From: Isoetes taiwanensis
Taxonomy: Eukaryota; Streptophyta; Lycopodiopsida; Isoetales; Isoetaceae
Reading direction: 5' to 3'
DNA length: 64,000 bases
NCBI GenBank assembly: GCA_021234155.1
Contig: JAJEKV010000132.1
Span: 1,673,726-1,737,725, forward strand
The notes beneath the pieces were generated by a model. That model made no database searches and was not told the DNA's origin. It saw only the letters and a list, made by a program, of their open reading frames with translations. Made by a program: the position numbers and the translations under genes. Positions 23,049 to 33,134 of the stretch are shown one piece after another (the stretch's first letter is position 1; each line of letters starts with the position of its first letter).

Positions 23049-23636
23049 ATGAAGCAGAGGATTTGTGAAGCAAAGGGCTACAATCCAGGTCTACAACCTG
23101 AGACACAGCCAAATGTGGACGATTTGGACTCTAACAATGAAGATTTACAGGTTAGATGTAATTTAAAAATTTGTTGAGCTTTCTAAGAAGCCTTATATTT
23201 CTTAGTGTTTGCCTATGGTTGGAGCATGATCCGACCTGTTAAAAAGGCAGGGCTGTTGGTAAATGGTTGCATATACATGGAGGTAAGCAGGTTAACAGCT
23301 GGTATCATCCATGTAAAGACTAGTTACTAATAACAGTAAGAGGGACCGGTATTTCATATACTGATCTCTGATGAATGAAACATGGTACCGAGACTATGGG
23401 TTATGCATAAAGCAAATGGGTTGATAACAAGCCAATACAGCCCCTTTGTAAACTGATAACTGGCCATTTCTTCTGGTAGATTATACTATCATAGTAGTTT
23501 ATTAAGAACTGTAAAACATGATCCTTGTGTGATCCTAAGACTAGATTGATTTCTTTGTTTAAGTAATGTTAATAAAACAATATGAAGGATGGAACTGTTA
23601 GAACTGTACATGCTTAGTAGATGATCAGACATCAAG
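23046..23636. repeat. Duplicated unit II, copy A, middle part
   Basis: Matches 30894-31485 nearly base for base (TCTATGAAGCAGAGGATTTG to GATCAGACATCAAGA). It includes the second half of the exon-like block described at 30867-30998. The match ends where the minus-strand GGAA-tailed LINE begins. Confidence 0.95.
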
Positions 23637-24368
23637 AGGAAGGAAGGAAGGAAGGAAGTTTATTTTAACGTCCACGGAGGCCAGAGGCCTATGAGACGGT
23701 ACATGCAGAGAACAGGCAAAAAAGCCAAAAACCCCAACACAAAAAACAAACAATGTAACTATACAGTAGAACCCTACTACCGGGATGAAAAAACCCCCAC
23801 TTGGGAGGAAAAACCCTAACAGTAGGCTCTCAAATACCATGCCCCCGAAGAGCAAGTCCGGACGGCCGAAATTCGCAGGATGTAAGCTCTGTGGCGCTAC
23901 CATAGGTGATGCGAAAGTAATCGATGTAGCGGTGTGTCGAGCATCTAAGATCGAGTGTGCCTTTGCTTGAACATGGGCATATCTTTGGGCACCGCCGGAG
24001 GGCATGGTGCTCATCCTCTATCACGCATCTCACAACACCGACATATCCTCTCCTCCCCGGGGATCCCGCGGCCCGCCATTCACCCCCAAATGACTGTTTC
24101 AATTGCGAGGTAATGGGAACCCCGCCCTTATGGCAGCAATAGCTCTCCGTTTCTTCACGAGAGATGTGTGCTTTCAAGTACCGATGGGGTCCATGCTCAA
24201 GGCGGGATTAATCTGAGGTGATAGTGCTCGCCTTGGGCTTTGCAAGAGTAGAGGCATCCCACGTGGTGGCAGCATAGCTCGCATCCAATTGCCCATTCAG
24301 CGCTCACGAGACCGGACGCGATTGCCACCATCCGTTGGTAATCCATAGACCACCTCCTAAACCATCCC

Positions 24369-25560
24369 TTACGATTGCTCGTGCCATACCCTCTTCACCC
24401 CGGTGGGGCCCCCTGCGTTAACAACACGGCTGGTGGGGCAAGCGATGCTCATCCATCCCATCCACCTTATGGAAGCAAGTAAGATGCACAAGCATAGCGA
24501 ATCTTTGTAAAGGCGAGAACCCGTCTCATACAACAAAATCTGATACGGTGCGGTGTCCTTCACTCCCAAGCTATATGTCAAGAAAGCTTTTTTGACCCTT
24601 TCCAACCTATCCCGCGTGTTTTTGCTAGCTGGCCGGGCCCCAAACCTCCACCCCATATAGCAAGACCAAACCGACCAAAGCCCTAAACAGGTGTGCTCTC
24701 CTCGCCCGATCATAGAGATCTATCCAGGCAACACGCAGCGTTTTGCACTCGCATATAAAGCCTTCCCGGCCAAGACCGGCTCTCCTCTCCCACACACTCA
24801 TCCCACATCATGTTAGTAGTGAAATCAATTCCCGGATACTTGAAGCTCCGCACCATCTCCACTTCCCCCCGTAATATAACTCGGGATAGGGTGTTGCAGG
24901 ATGACGATCATGAGAAGCTTAGTCTTGTGCAAGTTCATCGTCATTCTGTTGCCCCACGTAACCCACCGAGGGCATCCAAATGTCGCCGCATACCGCTGGC
25001 CATGTGGGCTAGCAAAGCTACATCATCGTGATATAGCAACCGCTCACGCAGGCCTCGAGATAATTGCACCCGGCTCCCCATGGTGCTTTGATCCACGCCT
25101 CCAAGCTATCAATGTACAACCCAAAAGCGTTGGAGACAACGGGCAGCCCCGCTTAACTCCCATAGTGCTAGCTACCGCCGATCTTCATAAGGCAAGATAA
25201 AGATGAATCCCAAAGCATAAAGCCGGGTGCACCCTATTCTCGCGCTCCCGTGGAACTCGCAAGTCTTGCAACCTTCGCCACAAAGATGTCTCGGGACGTA
25301 TCATATGCGGGTCTTAAAATCTACAAAGCGGCAATACAAGTCGTCGCATTCGCTTGCCTCCATCAACACTCTCAAAGTGAAGATATGGTCGGTCGCGGGA
25401 GTGAGTGAAGGAAAGCCTGCACGGCAATTGCCCGCACTTTTGCCTCCCTCGCCCACTTAGTGAGTTTCTTCTCCACCACCCACGCCGGGGCTTTGCAAGC
25501 AAATGAAGCTTACCATAATCATCCGGCATTGGCGGCTCATCCTTATTACGGCTTTATGCA
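24369..25560 (-). pseudogene. Reverse transcriptase and C-terminal region of GGAA-tailed LINE
   Basis: On the minus strand, ATDHIFTLRVLMEASE and CRFVDFK (about 25310-25400) correspond to the RT fingers and palm. LLYHDDVALLAHMASGMRRH contains the catalytic box at 25022-25033, with His in place of the usual Ala. The 24369-24713 frame reads GARPASKNTRDRLERVKKAF and TAPYQILLYETG, a conserved post-RT segment of this type of LINE. Frame changes are frequent between blocks. The strong similarity of the blocks to known LINEs makes the call secure, although the protein is not intact. Confidence 0.85.
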
Positions 25561-26239
25561 CGGGGAACAACCTTACTAACCATCCACTCACGGGGAGCCC
25601 CTCGCCTGAGCCACGGTTGATGATCACCGTCGGGGGCCCTATCACGAGATGGGCCACCCCATTTCAACGGCTTCGGCCTACAGCCCCTGTAAATCCTTTG
25701 CCTTGCCATTCGGCCGGATGCTGCGACCTTTGGACATCCTCTCCGTGGAGCTGCAGCACCTCTCCTACGATCCGGGACCACGGCATTAGCTCCTGGGGGG
25801 TCATATAACTCCCCGCAGCGGTGCATCCATTGCTCCACACTTACATTACCGACCACCGGCGCCGGTATAACACCTTACGCCAAAAGCTTTTGGCTCTCGC
25901 CATGAGCATATCAAATAGGCACTCCCGGGTTTTCGCCATGTATCTCCCTTCTTGGCTTTTAGGAAGAGCTTATAGTCTTGCAGGGCCTGTGGCCGCAACT
26001 GTGGATCTATGACCAAGCGCATACCGGCTCTTTAGAGCCTTGCAATCAGCATCAAACCACGCGGGTTGTCGAGGAAATCGCGCGGTGTCCCTCCTTGAGG
26101 CCCTTCCTTTGCAAAGGAAGCCCCAAGGTGCAAGCAAAGCACCCTCACCAGCCATGCACACCTGTCTTGCGGTGTGTAAAGCTATCAAACCCCTGTAACT
26201 CCCGCAGACCAACACAGATTCATATCATCCCTCGCCTAG

Positions 26240-27080
26240 CGAAGCGTGGGATGTATGGTAACCCTCCACGCCCCTTTGCGGTGTCTCCACTATTGAGTGC
26301 TCCCAACCGGTGACATAAAGCGGGTAGTGATCCTCGACAAAACCTCCTCATCCCCTCGCGGCTTGTGCCAATGGAGAAGTGTGTAACCATGTCAAGTGCC
26401 GCTACGGGCGAGAAGGTAATCCAACACACTAGCTCCCCCCATCCCCGCCTATCACTCCCACAAGTAACACCCTCGAGTGTGGCCATCACGCATACCATTA
26501 CAAATTACCATGTCAAAACCTCGGCAGAGTGGACCGGTGCTCGCCAAATGGTCTAGCCACCATATCCCGGGAGTGCAGGCGTATGCTGAATAGCGGCCTC
26601 AAGCCAAAGCGGATCAGCATTAGCGCCACCTTGGAAGGTCACCGACGCGAATCAAGGCCAGACGAGCATTGAAATCTCCTAGCAAAACACTTGTCCCCTC
26701 GCTGTCTATAGCGGGTCTATGTCATCATACGTTCCCTATCGGCATCGGACGGACCGCGGTTCCGCATCATGTACCTGGTAGAACTTAGAGCCCGCGCATG
26801 GGGAATGTAGCGCCTAGCAAGAAACAATGGGACATGACAGGGGCTCTAATACCACTACCCACATGTAGCGGTTAAATGCATCGACTTCAAGTATGATCTT
26901 GCATGCTAAGGCGCCCCTAAAGTAGCAAGCCACTCCACCGTGCATCGCGTGCCCGCCATGGCGCCATTAGCAAGTGAGAAATGCCGATATCCTTGAATGT
27001 CCGCAATCGATGCCCTTCATACTCCCATGTCCCTGCAGGAAGACGATGTCCATGTCTGCGTCGCGATCCCATTCAAGCCA
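26240..27080 (-). pseudogene. Endonuclease domain of GGAA-tailed LINE
   Basis: Minus-strand reading gives a segment like FKDIGISHLLMAPW, then SVLLGDFNARLALIRVGD (near 26655-26700) and VEDHYPLYVTGWEHS (near 26300-26340). The GDFNAR and DHxP-like motifs belong to the AP endonuclease fold of non-LTR elements. They occur in the expected order upstream of the RT. Frame is lost several times. Confidence 0.7.
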
Positions 27081-27563
27081 CTGCCCTTCTGCCATGGGAA
27101 GCCCCTACAATTCCATGAAACAATGCGAAGACACTTTCCCTATGCTGACTGCGGCTGTGGACCCATCTGAGTGCCTGAGGACGCTGCTGTGGTTGGAATA
27201 ACTCGGCAGCCTCGCCGATGGGACCCCGATGGATGTGGGCCGTAGTTGTGGAAGGCCTCAATCCGCCTCTCCCCCGCCTCCGTCTCGCCCGGGATGTTCC
27301 CGACCGCTCTGCCCTCGCGACGCTAGCCTGCGTGGGAGTGCCGCCTGCAAGAATCGCCCCGACGAGGGAGGCACATATACCTTCATCTTGCCATTAACCA
27401 AACCAGCAGCCCCTCCGGCTTGTCGAATCTCTTATCTTGACCAACTCTTGGCTTCTTCCCGTTGTTGCAAATTGGCGTGAGATCCGGATCCGTATATGGA
27501 CGTACCTTTCAAATCGAAGTGCGGTAACAACAAAGATTTTGCCTCCCAATCCAAGACGCAAAC

Positions 27564-27983
27564 TTAACTAGCCGAGATTTCATGCTCGGTCCTCCAATCG
27601 ATTGGACTCTTGATAACCAAATATTGTAATTGAGCTTTTGCAAGTACCGGGGTGGTAAGCTTAACCCGCAAATCCTCGCCTTTGCTCCTCAGGCAATCCC
27701 CGCACAATAAGGTTGGAGGCGGCGCACGGATGTCTTGCTCCTCACGGAACCGGCACGATTCCCCGAGCCACCTCGGCCTCGGGTGTAGGGGTGCTGGTGC
27801 GATGACCGTGGTGCACTCGGTTCGTTGCACCTCCATTCGGAGGTCCCGTGATCTCTTGGTCGTAAGTGGGCCATATGGTTCTCTATATGTAAGCATCTTC
27901 CCCGACATCTCCCGCATGCGCCTTTGCTTCATCAAGGAATTGGAGCCCGCCCCACACCGCCTCCACATCCTTTTCCTTAGCAT
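27564..27983 (-). pseudogene. Possible ORF1 of GGAA-tailed LINE
   Basis: An open frame of 139 codons, Arg- and Met-rich at the N-terminus (MLRKRMWRRCGAGSNSLMKQ), lying upstream of the endonuclease on the same strand. Its position and basic composition suit an RNA-binding ORF1. No zinc knuckle or RRM is evident, and the GC-rich context makes chance frames likely. Confidence 0.3.
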
Positions 27984-28620
27984 CTATCCGACCAGCCATG
28001 CTTGTGACTTGTACAATCGGCTGCAGAACCCCTTCATGTCGGCCGTGCTTGCGCCATGTCTTCCATCCACCGCTGGTGGACCTTATCCAAGCGGTGCCCC
28101 ATCTCCATTGACTAGCTGCGTTGTTGCTTGTATCTCCCTCTTATCTAGTCATTAGCCTTTTGGGCTCCCCTACAATCATAATCCCGAGTTTTAACTTCCA
28201 CAAGGGAAATTCGCCTCCTTCTCATTGGAGAAGCCGCTTCTTCGCCAAGCAGCCCCCGGCAGATGGTCCCGCGGATGCCTCCAAGCTTGCCGCCTTAGCC
28301 CGGGAGGGAACCGCCTGTTCTCCTGTACAACCCCGATTGCCCTCAGCCTGTGATACACCGCCTCGATGGGGACGAGGTATCCAAATTGCGGGCTCTTTTC
28401 TTCAACGCATGCATGCTGTCAGGGGTCGCCATAGAGGGCCGGGACTGTCAGGTGGATTCCGGCGACTAAAACAGAGGAAACACCATACAAATCATACACC
28501 GACGTAAATCTCGTTCAATAAGCTTTCCAACGAGCCCAAGAACACCTGAATCTGACACCGGAATCCCGAGTTATGAGCAAAAGAGCAGGGCTGAAACCCT
28601 AAGCGCCAGCATGAGCGCCT

Positions 28621-29430
28621 GAAATTGGGTACATTAGGTGAAGGGCGGAGCCAAGAATCACCTAATGTACCTTTTGGCCCTTGGGTCGTTACCGAGTCTA
28701 TCGCTAACGTTCTCATGATTGGCTGCAGGTACGTGGTGATTCTTCTCCTAATGTGTCCTCTTTGCTGTTACGGTGTGTGGTCGGTCGAAACGGATGTACT
28801 AGGTCTAAAAGAATCAATCTAATGGATGGACTTAATCTGCTACAAAGGTTAAGTCAACTTTTTGGATAAGCAGTATGACAAAAACAGTGGCTATGGATAT
28901 TTGCACATATGGTATGATATTTGAAATTCTGATTATGAAGTTGTATGTACTGTTACACAAATACAAAGGAAAGGCAGAACATTCTATTTGTGATATTCAC
29001 ACAGGTAATAGCATGACTTTTTATATATATGATGTCCTATATTTGTGATGTCCTATGATTTTTTATCCTATGGGATAATGACCTTTAAAAACATTGAAAT
29101 AGATGACTATGAACTTCTGTGTTCATGTGGAATAACTATCACTTTTAGATTCATCGTACATGCAAATGTATTTTTTTCTATTTTGTTTTTGTTTAAAGTC
29201 CCACATAGTGTGGAAAGTACACGGTCTTCATATGATTTATGGTTTGCAAAAAGTTAATAGTTTAAGAACCTGTTAGCCATGGATTGATGCACCAGACTAT
29301 GACCTACTGGGTCATAGGATGGAATGATAAAGCTATGGAGGGATTGACCGAAATAGTTTGATGTGCTAGTAGGATTGTTGTCCAAACTAGTTATGTCCAG
29401 GTTTTTTTTAGACACTTCATTTCTCTGGTT
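28621..29430. repeat. Duplicated unit II, copy A, right part
   Basis: From AGGTGAAGGGCG onwards it matches 46334-47137 over about 790 bases, with one 30-base difference near 46900-46935. It opens with a perfect 13-base inverted repeat (GGTACATTAGGTG at 28628-28640 and CACCTAATGTACC at 28659-28671). The open stretch VKGGAKNHLMYLLALGSLP at 28638 precedes a CTAAC branch-like motif and a GGCTGCAG acceptor-like site (28721-28728). Confidence 0.95.
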
Positions 29431-29516
29431 TAACTGGAGTTGCATCATATCTATTGGTAATAACAGGGTCGAACTATTGATTCTATGATGTACTTACAAA
29501 ATAGTCTGATACTCAG

Positions 29517-29663
29517 GTTGATGAGGAGGCACAAGCGGACAATATTGAGTTTGTACCTCCGGTCTGGAATAGAGACATGGGACCAATTGGTTATGCCACA
29601 AGCAAAATTACTTGTCCAAGCAATGCTGTACTGACAGTATGATGCTGCATCAAGAATCACCAG
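29517..29663 (+). CDS. Putative exon, unrecognised
   Basis: Flanked by an acceptor-like ATACTCAG and a donor-like CACCAG|GTACAT. The phase-0 reading is acidic and ordered: VDEEAQADNIEFVPPVWNRD, then MGPIGYATSKITCPSNAVLT, with a stop shortly before the donor. The residue mix resembles real protein. It lies between the two copies of unit II and may join the exon-like block at 30867 on the same strand, which ends with a similar acidic run (VDDLDSNNEDLQ). No family was recognised. The internal stop argues for decay or a different splice site. Confidence 0.35.
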
Positions 29664-29974
29664 GTACATATACAATTACTACAGAAGCACTCTATAGCTG
29701 ATGTGGAAAAGAAAAAAATTTATAAAAAAGCCAGAATATTATTCTGCCATAAAGCAAATACAATGTTATTTTGCCATTGTAAGTCTATCAAAAGGTGCCA
29801 CATGGCTCAGTTAAAAACATGGCTCAATTAAAAGGCAATGACCCTACATCAAATACATATGGGCAAGCCAGCCCTTTGATATCAAATACGAGACCAACAG
29901 CTTGGTGAAAATTCTGGAAGATTTATACCCAAGGTAATTTTAACACCTTATATTTCATTCTTCCTTTCGAATTC

Positions 29975-30117
29975 TAGAGCAAACTATAGGGTTGTAAAAG
30001 ACCCCTACTGTAACAAGTAGGGGTCTGCTCGCCCTATAAGTTACAGTGATTAAAAATTTTTTCCTTGGAAAAAAAACAGGGGTCCTATATAACCTTACGG
30101 CAGGAGGTAGGGTTTTT
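29975..30117. mobile_element. Possible small hairpin element (MITE-like), second copy
   Basis: Contains a perfect 11-base inverted repeat, AGACCCCTACT (29999-30009) and AGTAGGGGTCT (30016-30026), with a 6-base loop. It ends with CCTTACGGCAGGAGGTAGGG and a T-run, closely like the end of the segment at 2311-2445. It directly abuts the start of unit II copy B. Ends and target duplications are not defined. Confidence 0.4.
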
Positions 30118-30120
30118 TTT

Positions 30121-31495
30121 ATAAAAAGTATCTGCATATTCCATTTATTGGGAGAAGCAATAATATTGTACGTGTACAGCTTACATGGTGGTAATAAACA
30201 AATTAAGCAGTACTGGAAGTATTGTTTAACCACAATAAGGTTTTTTCTTAAGTATTGCTTTTTTATAAAAAAGCAAACTATCTTAAGTTATTATGCATAA
30301 GCATGGCCACGTAAGTTATATGACCATGTATATTGTTCAGTCCCTCCAAAAATAAGCTTTAGGGGATGGAGGATGAAATATCTTTGGATATTATATGGAC
30401 CAGGATCTTGAGTTGTATAACTCTCATCCTATGAGATATTTCGCAAGACAAAGTTGGGCCTCCAATATCTATACGAAATGGCAAAAACGTCCAAGTAAAC
30501 TCTACATTTCCAGTGGTTATATTTTTAGGTTTAAGGGTTTCTGAAAACCCTAATATGCAGCGTTTGTGCTGCCGCCATGCATACTCTAGCGGCTTGTTCT
30601 AGCTCTCTGTATATGGCCTATAAGACGTGTTGCCGGCAAGCATGAATACATCAGACTTGTTCGGTTTCTGCAGTGTTATGGTTTTTTAGCCATTTTCGAA
30701 TCACTTGCCTGCTCCAGTTTGTGTCTGCAAGCACAAATACGTTAAAATAATTTCTCATGCGAAACATAGACATCTTCTCCAATTTCGGGTCTTGTTGCAT
30801 GGAGTACTTATGGTATTATGTCCATCATGGTTGCTACTTGGCATAAGAGGTTCTTTCTCTGAACAGAAAAATCTACTATATGACCCATTCAAATCTATGA
30901 AGCAGAGGATTTGTGAAGCAAAGGGCTACAATCCAGGTCTACAACCTGAGACACAGCCAAATGTGGACGATTTGGACTCTAACAATGAAGATTTACAGGT
31001 TAGATGTAATTTAAAAATTTGTTGAGCTTTCTAAGAAGCCTTATATTTCTTAGTGTTTGCCTACGATTGGAGCATGATCCGACCTGTTAAAAAGGCAGGG
31101 CTGTTGGTAAATGGTTGCATATACATGGAGGTAAGCAGGTTAACAGCTGGTATCATCCATGTAAAGACTAGTTACTAATAACAGTAAGAGGGACCGGTAT
31201 TTCATATACTGATCTCTGATGAATGAAACATGGTACCGAGACTATGGGTTATGCATAAAGCAAATGGGTTGATAACAAGCCAATACAGCCCCTTTGTAAA
31301 CTGATAACTGGCCATTTCTTCTGGTAGATTATACTATCATAGTAGTTTATTAAGAACTGTAAAACATGATCCTTGTGTGATCCTAAGACTAGATTGATTT
31401 CTTTGTTTAAGTAATGTTAATAAAACAATATGAAGGATGGAACTGTTAGAACTGTACATGCTTAGTAGATGATCAGACATCAAGAGCAAAGGGTA
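30121..31495. repeat. Duplicated unit II, copy B, left part
   Basis: Matches 15160-15910 followed directly by 23046-23636, and so preserves the empty site of the L1 LINE (AAATCTATGAAGCAG at 30891-30905). The match to copy A ends at CATCAAGA; ten more bases (GCAAAGGGTA) precede the LTR element that begins at 31496. Confidence 0.95.
30867..30998 (+). CDS. Putative 44-codon exon; its sister copy is broken by the LINE
   Basis: The sequence TTCTTTCTCTGAACAG| is a good acceptor with a pyrimidine tract, and TTTACAG|GTTAG a good donor. The 132 bases between are open in phase 0-0: KNLLYDPFKSMKQRICEAKG, then YNPGLQPETQPNVDDLDSNN and EDLQ. The frame is also open upstream (ATG at 30705), but that part is Cys/Leu/Val-rich and less protein-like. 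The same exon in copy A is split by the L1 insertion between KQ and R. I do not recognise the family. Retention of an open frame and splice sites makes a genuine exon plausible. Confidence 0.4.
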
Positions 31496-33120
31496 TGTGA
31501 CGCCCCTACTCATATATACGGTGCACTCACCGTGATACAAACAGAGTTCATCCCCATACCAGCTCCATGCTAATATAGGGCCCTCCACGTATCACCGCAA
31601 CCTTGAAGAGTTCCAGTGGGAAGAATGAAGGGTCCTTTACCCCGCTCCCCGTGGCCTACCTAGCCGCGAAGCGTAAACATACATGTCGTTAGAGTACATA
31701 CATCAACATCATATGACCATCACGGGCGATGGTCCTCCACATATCTGCATAGACAAAGATCAAGACATCACATAGGGAATCCTACCCAAGGCTCGGACTC
31801 AAAGGGATGACCGACGGCTTGGGTTCCGTGAGTTCATTGCGCATGTAATTCATGGCAATGGATTTTACCGGGTATAAGAACATGGCATTGGGTTGTCCAC
31901 TCCATCCGCCCTCCCGTGCACACTTTTGTAGAGTAGGCTGAAAAGTGTTGGGACCGGGATCAGAGCCTCACGGATACATAGCCAAAAGGGCTATTCCCCG
32001 GGTTTCATCTCCCCGGCCCGGATGGGGCAGGTAGGGATCACTCCCTCCAGAGATCTACATGCCAATTAAGGTGACTAGAGGGCCACTGCCCAGATTCGGG
32101 ACTTTTTGAACTCAATGGAAGATCATATCCACCACCTCATTTAGTGTCGAGCCCATGCCTTGCCCACACGCCAGCTGGCAAGCCATTGACCTAGTCACAA
32201 TGATCCCGGTGAGCACTAAACACACCATAGGGATCGCTCAAGAGTCGAACACCTAACCTCCTTATAAGCCGGGCCTCGCCCCTTCACCCACAACCAGGTG
32301 TGGCTCTTGTGCACGCCGCGATCTATGGTGTGCTAGAGAGGCTAATCTAGGAGCATCTACTACCAAGCTTGAAGTCTCTACCACCCTTCCCAATACAAGG
32401 AGTTCACAGAGATACATCATCCATATATACATCATGGAAGAACTAAAGAACATAGATCTAATCTATATCATAGAGTTAGGTTCTTTAGTTAGAGTCCGGT
32501 ATCTACTCATCTAGAGATCTAGATAGTGCTAAAGGCGATTTAATAGGCTAAACCTATCGATACAATGACCGGAAAACGGGTTTAGACCATTAAATCGACT
32601 ACATACCGGGATCCATGAGTTGCTCCTCGACTGAAGTTCGACCATCCCACCGAACTGTTTCGAATCAAGGGAAACTAATGGTGCCATTCTCTCAGAACAG
32701 AGTCCTGGGAGGTGGTTTTGACTCCTAGAGCAAAGCAAAACAGAGCTCTAAAACCCTAGGAACGAAAATGGGCAAGTTAGGGTTCTTCTACTTAAATAGG
32801 CAAGGGTTGGGGTTAGGGTTTCCACCATCCCTTTAGGCATGTGGGATAATTGGAAATGGGCCCACTTGCCTTTAATGGCTAGGGGTGGCCAAATGTGCCT
32901 ACATGGAAATGTGTGCACCTAAATGTGCCCACATGGAAATGTGTGCACCTTAATAAATGTGCATGTGCACATTAATAAGAAATGCACATACCTAGCAAGT
33001 TGCCCCCTAGGGCTACTCACCGCTACACGCCTACAGACATCGGGTTGAGGGTGGTGGTGTGCGCGTAGACAAAGATAAAGATCGCCCCGGGACCGTATCT
33101 CTTGTGGCCGGAACGTCACA
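31496..33120 (-). repeat. 3' LTR (left copy)
   Basis: Begins TGTGACGCCCCTACTCATAT and ends GGAACGTCACA. It aligns along its length with 44707-46333, with many scattered substitutions and small indels, so the insertion is not very recent. On the minus strand, GCCTATTTAAGTAG (near 32788-32801) is a TATA-like box. The ORFs inside are incidental. Confidence 0.92.
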
Positions 33121-33134
33121 TTCTCCCCACCTTG
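33121..33134 (-). promoter_or_regulatory. Polypurine tract of LTR element
   Basis: The minus strand reads CAAGGTGGGGAGAA immediately before the LTR start TGTGAC. This purine run is where plus-strand DNA synthesis would be primed, and it agrees with the orientation given by the primer-binding site. Confidence 0.8.

Larger units (their letters stand above)
23637..28620 (-). mobile_element. GGAA-tailed LINE, about 5 kb, minus strand, decayed
   Basis: Starts on the plus strand with (GGAA)n, ACGTCCACGG and a hairpin (23678-23690), which is its 3' end. Reading the minus strand from 28620 downward gives an ORF1-like frame (27564-27983), endonuclease motifs (GDFNAR near 26662-26685 and EDHYP near 26320), RT motifs (VDFK near 25320, YHDD at 25022-25033), a thumb region and a Cys/His knuckle near 23950-24050. 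It is much more GC-rich than its surroundings. The sister copy of unit II lacks it. It is a different LINE clade from the poly-A L1 elements in this window. Numerous indels destroy the frames. Confidence 0.85.

Noticed and set aside
24810-28507. Many plus-strand frames of 60-170 codons
   Set aside because: They are antisense to the minus-strand LINE and reflect its high GC content.
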